Assembly: GCA_046351395.1 (NCBI GenBank)
Contig: JAXLYP010000007.1
Span: 124,001 to 188,000, forward strand
Source: CAYYKK01 sp046351395
GTDB lineage: Bacteria; Myxococcota_A; Polyangia; Polyangiales; Polyangiaceae
Direction of reading: 5' to 3'
DNA length: 64,000 nt
This document shows, piece by piece, positions 1 through 8,703 of the stretch. Each line of letters starts with the position of its first letter. Position 1 is the stretch's first letter. The notes under the pieces are model-generated. The model did not search any database and was not told the origin of the DNA. It saw only the letters and a list, made by a program, of their open reading frames with translations. The translations under genes were made by a program, and so were the position numbers.

Positions 1-121
1 CGCGGAGGCGATCGAGCTCCATGGGGGCAAGGGCGCGGAGTCCGCCGACTCCGCCACCCAGTACGGCGCGCTCAGCGAGGCCGATCGGCAAGCGCTGATC
101 GCGTTCGTGAGCTCGCTCTGA
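1..121 (+). CDS. C-terminal end of a di-haem oxidoreductase (partial)
   Basis: Only the last 39 codons are visible, read in the frame that starts at base 2 and ends with TGA at 119-121. The tail has the pattern A-I-x-L-H-G-G near its start and L-S-E-A-D-R-Q-A-L-I-A-F-V-S-S-L at its end. This is how di-haem cytochrome c oxidoreductases (DUF1111 / thiol-oxidoreductase family) usually finish. The haem-binding part lies outside the window. Such genes are often next to imelysin genes, as here, 30 bases upstream of one, which supports the call. Inferred role: periplasmic electron transfer linked to iron uptake. Confidence 0.6.
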   Translation, partial: AEAIELHGGKGAESADSATQYGALSEADRQALIAFVSSL

Positions 122-151
122 CACGAACCACACCGGAAAGGAACCGAACGA

Positions 152-1213
152 ATGAACGCTCCCAAGAAGGCCCTCCTCGGCCTGGCGTGCGCCGTCGCCG
201 TCGCCTCGGCGGCCTGTGACGGCTCGAGCACGGACGCCCCCGACGACGCGTCGAAGGCCGCCGTCACCACCATGCACGCCACCGTACTCGGGGATCTCGA
301 CAAGCTCGTCGCGGCCACCAAGGCGCTCCAAGCCGCCGCGCCCGTGGTGCCGGGGCGCGGCTGGGACAAGGTGATGGACGCGGCCGCGATCCAGACGATG
401 AAAGCGCGCTGGGCGGACTGCCGCATCGCGTACGAACACGTCGAGGGCGCGCTCGCGCCCATCTTCCCCGATCTCGATGCCTCGATCGACGCCCGCTACG
501 ACGACTTCATCGCCGAGAACGGCGCGGACGAGGACCTCTTCGACGATCAGAACGTGACCGGGCTCCACGCCGCCGAGCGCATCATCTACGCGCTCGACAT
601 CCCGGAGAGCGTCGTCGAGCTGGAGTCGAGCCTGCCGGGCTACAAGGCCGCCGCCTACCCGGCGACGGAGGCGGAGGCGACCGCGTTCCGCGACAAGCTG
701 CTCGCGAAGATGGTGAAGGACGCCGAGGCGCTGCGCGACCAGTGGACCCCGGCGAACATCGACCTGCCGGGCGCGTTCACCGGCCTCGTCGCGCTGATGA
801 GCGAGCAGCGCGAGAAGGTCAACAAGGCGGGCAACCAGGAGGAGGAGTCGCGCTACTCCCAGAAGACGATGTTCGACCTGCGCGCGAACCTCGAAGGCAC
901 GCGGCGCGTGTACGAGGCGTTTCGACCGTGGCTGAAGACGCTGAAGAGCGCGGATCCGGAGAAGGATGGTCCCACGCTCGACGCCGCGATCCTCGCGGGG
1001 TTCGACGGGCTGGACGCGGTGTACGACACGATCGACGGTGACGCGTTCCCGTCCCCACCGGCGACGTGGAGCGCCGAGAGCCCGAGCGCCGCGGATCTGA
1101 TGACCCCGTTCGGGAAGCTGTACGTCGCCGTCACGAGCGCCGTCGACCCCGCGCGAGACGGATCGATCGTCCACGAGATGAACCACGCGGCCGAAGCGCT
1201 CGGCCTGGAGTAG
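152..1213 (+). CDS. Imelysin-family (M75-type) iron-regulated lipoprotein
   Basis: 353 residues. An N-terminal lipoprotein signal ends at the A-A-C-D-G lipobox (Cys22), so the protein should be anchored in the envelope. The imelysin signature G-L-H-A-A-E-R (a GxHxxE motif) is present near residue 138, within an all-alpha fold typical of imelysin/EfeO-M proteins. The family is associated with periplasmic iron handling. Peptidase activity was proposed early, but most members act in metal binding. A purine-rich GGAAAGG lies about ten bases before the ATG. It sits between a di-haem oxidoreductase end and a cytochrome P460-like gene, which fits an iron/haem redox cluster. Confidence 0.85.
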   Translation: MNAPKKALLGLACAVAVASAACDGSSTDAPDDASKAAVTTMHATVLGDLDKLVAATKALQAAAPVVPGRGWDKVMDAAAIQTMKARWADCRIAYEHVEGALAPIFPDLDASIDARYDDFIAENGADEDLFDDQNVTGLHAAERIIYALDIPESVVELESSLPGYKAAAYPATEAEATAFRDKLLAKMVKDAEALRDQWTPANIDLPGAFTGLVALMSEQREKVNKAGNQEEESRYSQKTMFDLRANLEGTRRVYEAFRPWLKTLKSADPEKDGPTLDAAILAGFDGLDAVYDTIDGDAFPSPPATWSAESPSAADLMTPFGKLYVAVTSAVDPARDGSIVHEMNHAAEALGLE

Positions 1214-1215
1214 GC

Positions 1216-1833
1216 ATGCGACCGACGCGCGCTCTCCATCTCGGGCTCGGCACACCCTCGCCGCGCGCTCCGTCGCGCCCGGCGCGCTTCGCCACCGCGC
1301 TCGCGCGTGTGGGCCTCGGCGCGCTCGCGGCCGTCGCGATCGGCGCGGGGTGCTCCACGGGCGCGGACGACGCGGCGCCGCCCGGGGACACGTTCATCGC
1401 GTTCGCGACGAACTTCACGGGCTACCACGACTGGTCGGAGACGGTCATCGAGGGCACGTCGACGCCCGCGAGCACGCACCTCGCGGGTCGGCGCGTCGTC
1501 TACATCAACAAGAAGCCCCCCGCGGGCTCCACCGAGTTCCCGGTGGGCACGATCATCGTGAAGGAGCTCGAAGACAACGCCGACGGCGAGCTCCAGGTGT
1601 TCGGAATGGTGAAGCGCGGCGGGGGATACAACTCCAAGGGGGCCACCGACTGGGAGTGGTTCGAGCTCCAGAACCTGCCCGAGGACAAGGTGAAGATCGT
1701 CTGGCACGGGGTCGGCCCGCCCGCCGGCGAGAAGTACGCGGGCGATCCGAACGGGGGTTGCAACGTCTGCCACAGCGCCGCGGCCGAGAACGACTTCGTC
1801 CAAACGCCCGCGCTCGATCTCGACTCGTTCTGA
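1216..1833 (+). CDS. Cytochrome P460-like c-type haem lipoprotein
   Basis: 205 residues, starting two bases after the imelysin stop, so probably translationally coupled. A long Arg/Ala-rich N-terminus leads to a signal ending at G-A-G-C-S (lipobox). The body shows the P460 pattern F-P-V-G-T-I-I-V-K-E, then V-K-R-G-G-G-Y and D-W-E-W-F, and finally a C-N-V-C-H haem-attachment site near residue 182 followed by a D-F-V motif. Family members are small periplasmic mono-haem proteins; some oxidise hydroxylamine using a Lys-haem crosslink, but that activity cannot be assigned here. A shorter start is possible because the N-terminus is long for a lipoprotein. Confidence 0.75.
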   Translation: MRPTRALHLGLGTPSPRAPSRPARFATALARVGLGALAAVAIGAGCSTGADDAAPPGDTFIAFATNFTGYHDWSETVIEGTSTPASTHLAGRRVVYINKKPPAGSTEFPVGTIIVKELEDNADGELQVFGMVKRGGGYNSKGATDWEWFELQNLPEDKVKIVWHGVGPPAGEKYAGDPNGGCNVCHSAAAENDFVQTPALDLDSF

Positions 1834-1871
1834 GCTCCACATTGGACCGCGGGCTTCCGCGGAATACCTCG

Positions 1872-2690
1872 ATGCGTCTCTCCCTGACTCGTGCTGCGGC
1901 GGCGTTCGTCGCGGCGCTCTGCCCCGGGCTGGCCCTCGCCAACCCGAAGCCGCTCCCCTTCACGTACACCTACCCGACGCTGCCGAAGGGGACGTACGAG
2001 ATCGAGCAGTTCGTGGATCTCGATCCCGTGAAGGCGCTGTCGACCTCCACGGGCGAACCCACCTGGTACGTCGCGACGCAGCTCACGACCGAGATCGAGA
2101 TCGGCATCACGGATCGGCTCGAGCTCGGGCTCTATGGGACGTTCGTCCCGCAGCCCACGGACGCGTTCTCGAACGCGCCCACGCTCCCGAACGGCAACGG
2201 CGCGAAGCAGCGGCTGCGCTATCGGTTCGCGGAGGAGGAGCAGCTCCCGATCGACGTCGCGCTCTATGGCGAGCTCGCGGAGAACGAGCGGGAGTTCGAA
2301 GTCGAGGCGAAGGTCATCCTCGCGCGCAAGATCGGCCAGCTGCACCTCAACATGAACCTCTCGACCGAGTTCGAGTTCTACTACCGGGGCGACCAGGAGA
2401 TCGTGCTGAACCCGTCCGTCGGGCTCACCTACCAGGTGACCCCCTCGTTCCACCCCGGCATCGAGTATTGGCTGCACGCCGAGGTCCCCCTCGAGGAAGA
2501 AGGGGAGGAAGCGGAGGGGTTCAACCTCGAGCCGCAGAACTACGTGGGCCCGGCCCTGATGTTCAACTTCGGCCCCGCGTGGTGGTCTCTCGGCGGCTAC
2601 TTCCGCCTGAACTCCATCGGCTACGCGCTGACCCCGGGCGACGCGTTCGGTCCGCTCTGGTTCCGGACCGTGGTAGGCGTAGGCCTATAG
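1872..2690 (+). CDS. Outer-membrane beta-barrel protein of the haem/iron cluster
   Basis: 272 residues. A cleavable signal peptide ends near A-L-A-N (about residue 22). The mature part is made of alternating hydrophobic/aromatic strands, with repeats such as E-I-E-I-G-I-T-D-R-L-E-L-G-L-Y and an aromatic C-terminal strand, as expected for a small outer-membrane barrel. It follows the P460-like gene by 38 bases and its stop overlaps the GTG of the next haem protein by one base, so it is likely in the same transcript. A palindromic hairpin (CCGCGG-GCTT-CCGCGG) lies just before the ATG. Substrate unknown; an electron-conduit or iron-related pore role is only inference from context. Confidence 0.7.
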   Translation: MRLSLTRAAAAFVAALCPGLALANPKPLPFTYTYPTLPKGTYEIEQFVDLDPVKALSTSTGEPTWYVATQLTTEIEIGITDRLELGLYGTFVPQPTDAFSNAPTLPNGNGAKQRLRYRFAEEEQLPIDVALYGELAENEREFEVEAKVILARKIGQLHLNMNLSTEFEFYYRGDQEIVLNPSVGLTYQVTPSFHPGIEYWLHAEVPLEEEGEEAEGFNLEPQNYVGPALMFNFGPAWWSLGGYFRLNSIGYALTPGDAFGPLWFRTVVGVGL

Positions 2691-2953
2691 TGGTCCGCTC
2701 GATCGCGCTCGCCTCGTTCGCTCTTCTCGCCGCATGCAGCCCCGCCGCCGACGACGCGAGCGGTGGGCAGATCCCGAAGGGCGCTCCGCCGGTCGCCAAT
2801 CTCTGGATGAGCAAGTGCGGCGCGTGCCACGAGCGGCCGCAGCCGAAGCTCCGGCCTCGCGCCTACATCGAGTCCGCGCTCCAGCGCCACAAGCGGCGCG
2901 TGAGCCTCGACGACGACGAGTGGGCGGCGATGGTCGACTTCCTCGCGAAGTAG
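2690..2953 (+). CDS. Small mono-haem cytochrome c lipoprotein
   Basis: 87 residues with a GTG start that shares its first base with the previous TAG stop. The signal V-V-R-S-I-A-L-A-S-F-A-L-L-A-A-C ends in a clear lipobox. The mature part holds a single C-G-A-C-H haem site near residue 44 and ends with a helix (E-W-A-A-M-V-D-F-L-A-K) typical of cytochrome c domains. No Met that is clearly the distal haem ligand is obvious, so the second ligand is uncertain. Coupling to the barrel gene suggests electron transfer at the outer membrane or periplasm for the upstream redox proteins. Confidence 0.75.
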   Translation: MVRSIALASFALLAACSPAADDASGGQIPKGAPPVANLWMSKCGACHERPQPKLRPRAYIESALQRHKRRVSLDDDEWAAMVDFLAK

Positions 2954-3035
2954 CTCGGCGCGCGCGCCCCCGCCGCGCGGCGGGCCGACTGTGCGACGGC
3001 GCAGCACGGCGTTCGGAGCGCGCGCCTCCGGCGGA

Positions 3036-3404
3036 TCAATCGCGGTCGTGCGGCTCGCCCGCGTGCACGAGCGCGTCGTGCAGCATGCGTGACACGTGCT
3101 CGTCCGCGAGCGCGTAGTAGATGTGCTTGCCCTCGCGGTGGCGCCGGAGGAGCCCCTCGCTGCGGAGCAAGCGGAGGCGCTGCGAGATCGTGGAGAGACC
3201 TTCGCCGAGCGACTCGGCGATCTCGGTCACGCACATCTCGCCGCGCGAGAGGAGCTCGAGGAGCTTGAGGCGCGGCACATCCCCGGCGGCTCGAAACAGC
3301 GCGGCGGCGCGCTCGAACGCAGCCTCGGAGTAGGGGGTCGGCGGCTTGGCGGCGTGGGAGTGCGTGCCCGTGTCGCACGCGGGGTCCCACTTCGTCTCGG
3401 TCAT
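3036..3404 (-). CDS. ArsR/SmtB-family zinc-responsive repressor
   Basis: 122 residues from the ATG at 3404; a GTG at 3485 would add 27 residues, but the shorter form matches the family length. It has the winged-helix core E-M-C-V-T-E-I-A-E-S-L-G followed by S-T-I-S-Q-R-L-R-L-L and the wing H-Y-Y-A-L. The C-terminal helix carries the alpha-5 metal site D-E-H and, eleven residues after that His, H-A-G-E: Asp, His, His and Glu at the spacing of SmtB. A Cys in the E-M-C-V helix and a Cys/His-rich N-terminus (C-D-T-G-T-H-S-H) match further metal sites of SmtB/ZiaR proteins. Zinc is the most likely effector. No efflux gene is adjacent, so its target is not visible. Confidence 0.85.
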   Translation of the reverse strand: MTETKWDPACDTGTHSHAAKPPTPYSEAAFERAAALFRAAGDVPRLKLLELLSRGEMCVTEIAESLGEGLSTISQRLRLLRSEGLLRRHREGKHIYYALADEHVSRMLHDALVHAGEPHDRD

Positions 3405-3510
3405 GCGCGCGAGCGTGCGCTCGTGCGCTCGCGCGTCGCAAGCGCTTTTCGTGTCCTCGACGGGGCTCGGCGGGCGATTCGTCACTCGACGAGATCGTGA
3501 AGCGACGCCG

Positions 3511-4530
3511 TCAGCCCGCCGAGCTCGCCTGGCCGAGGCGGCGGAGCGTCGCGCGCGTCGCGAGCGCGCCCTCGAGCGTGAACAGGATGCACGCCGTCAC
3601 CGTGAGGCCGAGGACCCAGCGCGCGTCGAGGTGGAAGACCATCGCGAAGACGAGCGCGAGCGTCATCGCGCAGAAGAGCAGGTCGACGCGCGGCTTCTCG
3701 TGGCGGAGTCGGAACGAGAGCATCCTGAGGCCGAACGCGACGTTCGAGAAGTTGCCGATCAACATGAGCGGTAGGATGTCGAGCGCGCCGACGACCCAGC
3801 TCAGCATCAGCGTGGCGTTCAGCGCGAGGAGCGACAGGATCGGGAGGAACGTGACGAGCCCGCCCGCTCCGGAAGGTCGCCGGGCGACGCGCCAGATGCC
3901 GAAGAGGATGCCCCAGGCGACGCCCGTGAACGTCCAGATCATGATGACGTCCCGGATGCAGATCCCGAGGAGGATCGGCTTCACGAAGAACGACGTGTCG
4001 GCGAACACGTCGATGACGAGGGCCATCGAGAAGAGGACCGAGCTCTCGATTTGGCTCACGAGGCCGACGCGAAAGACCCCGGTGATCGCCTGCTCCCAAT
4101 AGACGGCGGCGCACGCGGCGGGGACGACGAACCCCATCAGGATCCAGGTCTTGCCGTCCGCGCCGACGGAGAACGCGGACGCGGCCCCGATGTAGACGCA
4201 GTTGAAGAGGTCGAGCCCGTGATCGAGGAACTCGCCGAGCGGCGACGTCTGCTTCGTGCGGCGCGCGTGGGCCCCGTCCGCGTTGTCGCAGAACACGTAC
4301 GCCCAGAGGAGGAAGAGGCAGAGCGCGAAGATCCAGCCGCTCGTCGGCCTCAGGATCAGGACGAGCGCCGCACCCGCCGCCATGAACAGGTGCCCGAGGT
4401 GCGTGATCGTGTTGGGGTGGAGCCGCGCCGGAATCAGCGGGAGGAACGGGTCCACGCAGTACCGCCGGTAGTAGGGCAGGAAAACCGATCGGTCGTCTGC
4501 CTTGTACTCCGGTGGCTTGATCGAGGGCAT
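3511..4530 (-). CDS. CDP-alcohol phosphatidyltransferase family membrane enzyme
   Basis: 339 residues from the ATG at 4530 (a TTG at 4569 would add 13). The family signature is complete: D-N-A-D-G-A-H-A-R-R, then eight residues later G-E-F-L-D-H-G-L-D, i.e. D-x2-D-G-x2-A-R-x8-G-x3-D-x3-D, which binds the catalytic metals and CDP-alcohol. About eight to ten hydrophobic segments follow. The length and the N-terminal H-P-N-T-I-T pattern resemble the longer ethanolamine/choline-phosphotransferase type rather than short bacterial PgsA. It should make a phospholipid headgroup in the inner membrane; the alcohol substrate cannot be told. It is divergent from the FrzS-like gene. Confidence 0.85.
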   Translation of the reverse strand: MPSIKPPEYKADDRSVFLPYYRRYCVDPFLPLIPARLHPNTITHLGHLFMAAGAALVLILRPTSGWIFALCLFLLWAYVFCDNADGAHARRTKQTSPLGEFLDHGLDLFNCVYIGAASAFSVGADGKTWILMGFVVPAACAAVYWEQAITGVFRVGLVSQIESSVLFSMALVIDVFADTSFFVKPILLGICIRDVIMIWTFTGVAWGILFGIWRVARRPSGAGGLVTFLPILSLLALNATLMLSWVVGALDILPLMLIGNFSNVAFGLRMLSFRLRHEKPRVDLLFCAMTLALVFAMVFHLDARWVLGLTVTACILFTLEGALATRATLRRLGQASSAG

Positions 4531-4702
4531 CGCGAAGCTGACAACACTACGAGCGAAACCGCGAAGCAACTTTGTTCTACCAGAGTTTGACGTTCGGTCT
4601 TCCAGCCCGATATCGTCTCAGCCCCGAAACTCCCCGATCTATCTGCAACTCTCGCCAGCCGTCTCGCTGACGCCGAGCCCCCGTCTTCATCGAACAGGAA
4701 CC

Positions 4703-7140
4703 ATGATCAAAGTCCTCGTCTTCGAAAGCGACCACGCGTTCGCTGGGGAGCTCCGGACGGAGCTCAGCCGACTCGGTTGCACGGTGAACGTCGTCGATGA
4801 TGGGAACGTCGGCCTCCAGGCGGCGTCGTCGGACCCGCCGAACTTGATCCTCCTCTCGATCGAGCTCCCGCGCATGAACGGGTTCAGCGTCTGCAACAAG
4901 CTGAAGAAGGACCCGCAGCTCAAGGACGTGCCGCTCATCATCATGTCGAGCGAGTCGAGCGACGAGACCTTCGAGCAGCACCGCAAGCTCAGGACGCGCG
5001 CCGAGGACTACGTGCACAAGCCGATCGCGCTCGGCGAACTCCTCGAGCACATCCGGAAGTTCGTCGCCATCGGATCGGGCGACGCGGACGGCGACGCTAT
5101 CCTCATCGACGACGCGATCGAGCTGATGGACGACGAGGAGAGTCCACGTCCGACCAGGCGGCCCCGGCGCCGTCCGCGGCGCCGCCCCCGCCCGCCCCCG
5201 AGCCGGCTCCCGCGCGCCGCAGCGTTCGGCCGCCGAAAGAGGAAGACAAGGAGATTGACGATTTCCTGGGCGGAGCGTTCGATCGACTCCTCGAGGGGGA
5301 CGAGCCGACTGCGGCGTCCGCGGGGCCCGCCGCGGTGGCGACGCCGCCCCCGCCGCCCGCGCCGGTCATCCCGCCGCCGCCCGCGCCCATGAGCGCACCG
5401 CCCCCGCCGATGGCGCCGCCGCCGCCACAGCCCGCGCAGGTCGTCCCCGTGATCCCGGTGTCCCCGCCCACTCCCCTTCCGGGTGAGGCGCGCCGGAGCG
5501 TCCCCCCCGCGCCCCCTGCGGTGCGCAAATCGGTGATGCCTCCCTCCAACGAGGACGGCGAGAAGAGCGCGCGCGAGATCGGTCGCCTGAAGGACGAGAT
5601 CTCGCGCCTGTCGACGGAGCTCACCTCCGCGCGCGCGAACGTGAGCCGCCTCGAGGGGGAGCTCGCCTCGCGCGGGGAGCCCGCCGAGGTGGAGCGGATG
5701 CAGAAGGAGATCGACGATCTCAAGCACCGCCTCACGACCACCGCGAGCACGGGCAAGGGCGGCGTCTCGAGCAAGGAGTTCCTGGATCTCCGCGAGGCGC
5801 TCAACAAGAAGGACAAGGAGCTCCTCGGCCTGCGCCAGGACATGTCGCGCAAGGACAAGGAGCTCATCGACCTGCGCGATCAGAACCTCTCCCTCGAGCG
5901 CGAGAAGGCCGATCAGAACGACAAGCTCCTCGAGTTCGAGCGCGCGAAGGCCGATCTCGAGGGGCAGGTCGACTCGCTCCGCGCCGACAAGGATCTCGCC
6001 ACGAAGCGCGGCGAGGAGTTCAAGGCGAAGCTCGAGAAGGCGAACCAGACGGGGCAGGCGCAGGCCGCCGAGCTCGGCGCCCTCCGGCAGACGCTCGTCG
6101 ACACGGAGGCCTCGCTCCGCGCGGAGATCGCCGAGGCGGCGCAGAACCACGAGAACGAGCTCGAGGCCGCCGAGAGCAAGGCCGAGGCGGCGCTCGCCGA
6201 CGCGAGGGCGGCGCACGAGAAGGCCCAGGCGGAGCTCGTCGCGGCGCACGAGAAGGCGCGCGCCGAGGCGGACGCCGCGCACGCCGCGGCGACGCGGTGG
6301 GCGAGCGAAGCGCACGCGAAGGCGCTCGCGGACGCGCAGGCGGAGAAGGAGCGTGCGCTCGCCGAGGCGGCCGAGGGCAAGGCGCGCGCTCTCTCGGAGG
6401 CCAACGAATCGAAGGCGCTCGCGCTCGCCGAGGCCCGCGAGGCCGCGGCGCAGGAGCTCCTCGCCCGCGAGCGAGAGCTCGAGCAGAAGCGCGAGTCCGC
6501 GCTCGCGAACCAGCGAGCGGCGCACCAAAAGGCCGCGGAGGAGGCGCAGGCCGACGCGGACGAGATGCAGGCGCGCCTCGAGGCCGAGAAGAAGGCCCTC
6601 CAGGGAGAGCTCGGCGCGACCCAAGAGAAGCTCAAGGCGAGCGAGGCCCTCGTCGCGCAGCGCGACGCCGAGATCGCGCGGCTCACGGGCGAGCTCACCG
6701 AGACGAAGGCGGCGCTCGCCGCGGCCGAGTCCCGGGGGAGGGAGCTCGACGCGACGCTCGAGATCCGGACGTCCGAGCGCGACGAGGCGATCTCGGAGCG
6801 CGATCAGACCGCCGAGAAGCTCGAGAAGCGCACGCGGGAGCTCGCGAAGAGCAGCGAGGCCGCGGGCGCTGCCGAGGAGAAGGTCCTCGAGCTCGAGGCG
6901 ACGCTGAAGCGGCGCACGAGCGAGCTCGACGACGCGCTCGCGGCCAAGACCGCGGAGCTCCACAGCGCGACGACCGAGGTCACGAACCTCACCGCGACGC
7001 TCGATCGCGAGCGGGCGCGCCTCGAGAAGGCGCGCATCAAGTGGGGCGAGGACAAGGCTTCGCTCGAGCGCGCGAAGTCCGCGCTCGGGTCGGCGCTCGC
7101 GCAGATCGCCGAGGCGGAGCAGCGCCCGCTCGAGGACTGA
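4703..7140 (+). CDS. FrzS-like pseudo-receiver/coiled-coil protein, apparent frameshift
   Basis: Read through a -1 shift near 5138-5143, this encodes about 812 residues. Residues 1-120 form a receiver fold: E8-S9-D10 at the acidic pocket, S52 where the phospho-Asp should be, and K106 in Y-V-H-K-P. Loss of the Asp, plus the stretch Q-H-R-K-L-R-T-R-A-E-D-Y-V-x-K-P, closely resembles FrzS of Myxococcus xanthus, a polar social-motility protein with an atypical receiver. A Pro/Ala-rich linker follows (about 150-270), then a long coiled coil rich in Ala/Glu/Lys (about 270-812). The N-terminal frame ends in Arg/Pro-rich nonsense after the shift, while the other frame carries sensible acidic sequence from about 5140 onward. 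Likely a cytoplasmic motility or polarity factor. Whether the shift is real or an assembly error is open. Confidence 0.75.
5135..5146 (+). other. Apparent -1 frameshift in the FrzS-like gene
   Basis: The receiver frame (positions congruent to 4703) is sensible up to M-D-D-E-E and then becomes Arg/Pro-rich. The frame one base earlier continues as E-S-T-S-D-Q-A-A-P-A-P and leads without a break into the coiled coil. One missing base in the GACGAGGAGAG tract would restore a single reading frame. The tract has no classical slippery heptamer, so a sequencing error or true mutation is likelier than programmed frameshifting. Confidence 0.7.
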
Positions 7141-7141
7141 G

Positions 7142-8581
7142 TCAGGGAGCGATCGCGTCCCAGCCGGAGGCGCGGGCGAGCCGCGCCATCGCGAAGTCGA
7201 GCTCCATCGTGCTGTTCAGGACGTTGAAGCGGCCGAGCGCGTACGCCTTCGCGGGCTCGAGGAGCTCCTTGTCCTCGATGGTGCCGACATCGATGCCCTG
7301 TTGCACCTGTATCAACCACTTCTTCGCGGTCTGCACCGACCGCTGGTACGCGTCGCGCTGCTTTTGGAACTGGACGACGTCCGCGTAGGCGAGCTGGATC
7401 TCCGTGTCGACGCCGCGCTCCGCGAAGTCCACGGTGGCGGTCATCTCCGTCTCCTGCGCCTTCGCCTCCCGGAGCTTCGCCACCTTCGGCAGGAAATCGA
7501 GGCTCCACTGGAAGACGACCGCGGCGCCGTAGTGGAAGTAGTTCGCCGGATCGTTCGTGAACGGGTTCAGCTGATCGTCGATCTCCGGGGCGGCGGCGAG
7601 GCCCAGCATGAGCCCGATCCCGATGTCCGGGAAGAACATCGACTCGGCGAGGCGCGTCTGCGACTGCCTCGCGTCGAGCCCCGCGCGCGCCTGCTGGAGC
7701 TCGGGGCGCGCGCCGTCCGCGACGGCCTGGTAGGCCGAGATCGGCTGGAGCTCGTGGGACGGCGGTCGCAGCGGATCGGGCGGGATCTCGAGATCCTCGA
7801 CGCCGCTGTAGAACCGGAGCCCGGAGAGCGCGACCGTCGTGAACTTCTCGGCCTCCGCCGCCCGGACGTCGAGCTCGGTGGCGAACGTCTGGAGCTTCAA
7901 GAGATCGATGGGATCGCCCTCGTCCTTGTCGATCTTCGCCTGCAGCGTCTTCTCGGCCTTGTCGATCTGGGACTTGGCGTCCGCGAGGAGCGCGCTCGCG
8001 TCGTGCGCGAGCTGCGCCGCATAGAACGCGCGCCGCACGTCCAAGCGGACGATGTCGCGCTCCTTCTCGACGCCCGCCTCGTGCACCTTCACGTTCGCCT
8101 CCGCGGCGTCCCAGAGGTTGCCGATCTTGCCGAACGTCCAGAGCGGCAGGACCCCCTCGAGCTGCACCTTCCAGGCGACCCCGAGGCTCGACGTGAGCGA
8201 GACGTCCGTGTTCGGCGAGAAGACGTTCGAGCCCGTGAGCTCGGGGGCGAGGGTGACACCGCCGGTCATCTTGAACTGACTGAACGGCGCCCAGTGCGCC
8301 TCGTCGAGCTGGGCGCGCACGAACGAGAGCTCCGCGCGTGCCTCCCGGATCTTCGGGTGGTTCTCGTCCGCGAGCGCGAGGATCTCGGGGAGCGTGTAGG
8401 CGCGCTTCGTCGTGGAGGGAGAGCCCGCCGCGGGTGGGGGCGCCTCGTCTCCAGCGCCGGCGAGGGCGTGCTCCGTGGCCGCCGCCGATGCGAGGGCGAA
8501 GAGCGCGCTCATCCACGCGGTCCTCCGTCGGAGCCGCGTTTCGAAGAGTCGGGGCGGAGCCGAGTCGCGAAGCTGTTGCAC
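7142..8581 (-). CDS. TolC-family outer-membrane efflux channel
   Basis: 479 residues with a GTG start. The longer start gives a proper basic n-region (R-L-R-R-R-T-A-W) before the hydrophobic core and A-L-A cleavage site; the internal ATG at 8512 lacks that positive charge. The mature part begins with the family pattern Y-T-L-P-E-I-L-A-L-A-D-E-N-H-P-K-I and contains two long helical pairs with beta hairpins, as in TolC-type channels. It should form a trimeric exit duct across the outer membrane for tripartite export. No RND, ABC or MFP partner is nearby. Its stop lies one base from the convergent FrzS-like stop. Confidence 0.85.
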   Translation of the reverse strand: MQQLRDSAPPRLFETRLRRRTAWMSALFALASAAATEHALAGAGDEAPPPAAGSPSTTKRAYTLPEILALADENHPKIREARAELSFVRAQLDEAHWAPFSQFKMTGGVTLAPELTGSNVFSPNTDVSLTSSLGVAWKVQLEGVLPLWTFGKIGNLWDAAEANVKVHEAGVEKERDIVRLDVRRAFYAAQLAHDASALLADAKSQIDKAEKTLQAKIDKDEGDPIDLLKLQTFATELDVRAAEAEKFTTVALSGLRFYSGVEDLEIPPDPLRPPSHELQPISAYQAVADGARPELQQARAGLDARQSQTRLAESMFFPDIGIGLMLGLAAAPEIDDQLNPFTNDPANYFHYGAAVVFQWSLDFLPKVAKLREAKAQETEMTATVDFAERGVDTEIQLAYADVVQFQKQRDAYQRSVQTAKKWLIQVQQGIDVGTIEDKELLEPAKAYALGRFNVLNSTMELDFAMARLARASGWDAIAP

Positions 8582-8703
8582 GCGTCGACGCTAGTTCAGG
8601 CCCCGAGATCCTCCGCCAGAAAAACATCCCCCGGCGGGCGAAGCCCCGAAGTCACGGACAAAGGGCATCGCGCGCGGAGCACGGCGCGCCGCGTTCGAGG
8701 GCG

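Noticed and set aside
5135..5146. Programmed ribosomal frameshift between receiver and coiled coil
   Set aside because: No slippery heptamer of the X-XXY-YYZ type and no clear downstream pseudoknot; two further indels in the window favour sequence error or mutation.
5008..6963. Minus-strand 651-codon frame opposite the FrzS-like coiled coil
   Set aside because: Leu/Arg/Glu repeats mirror the coiled-coil codons; no start context or domain.
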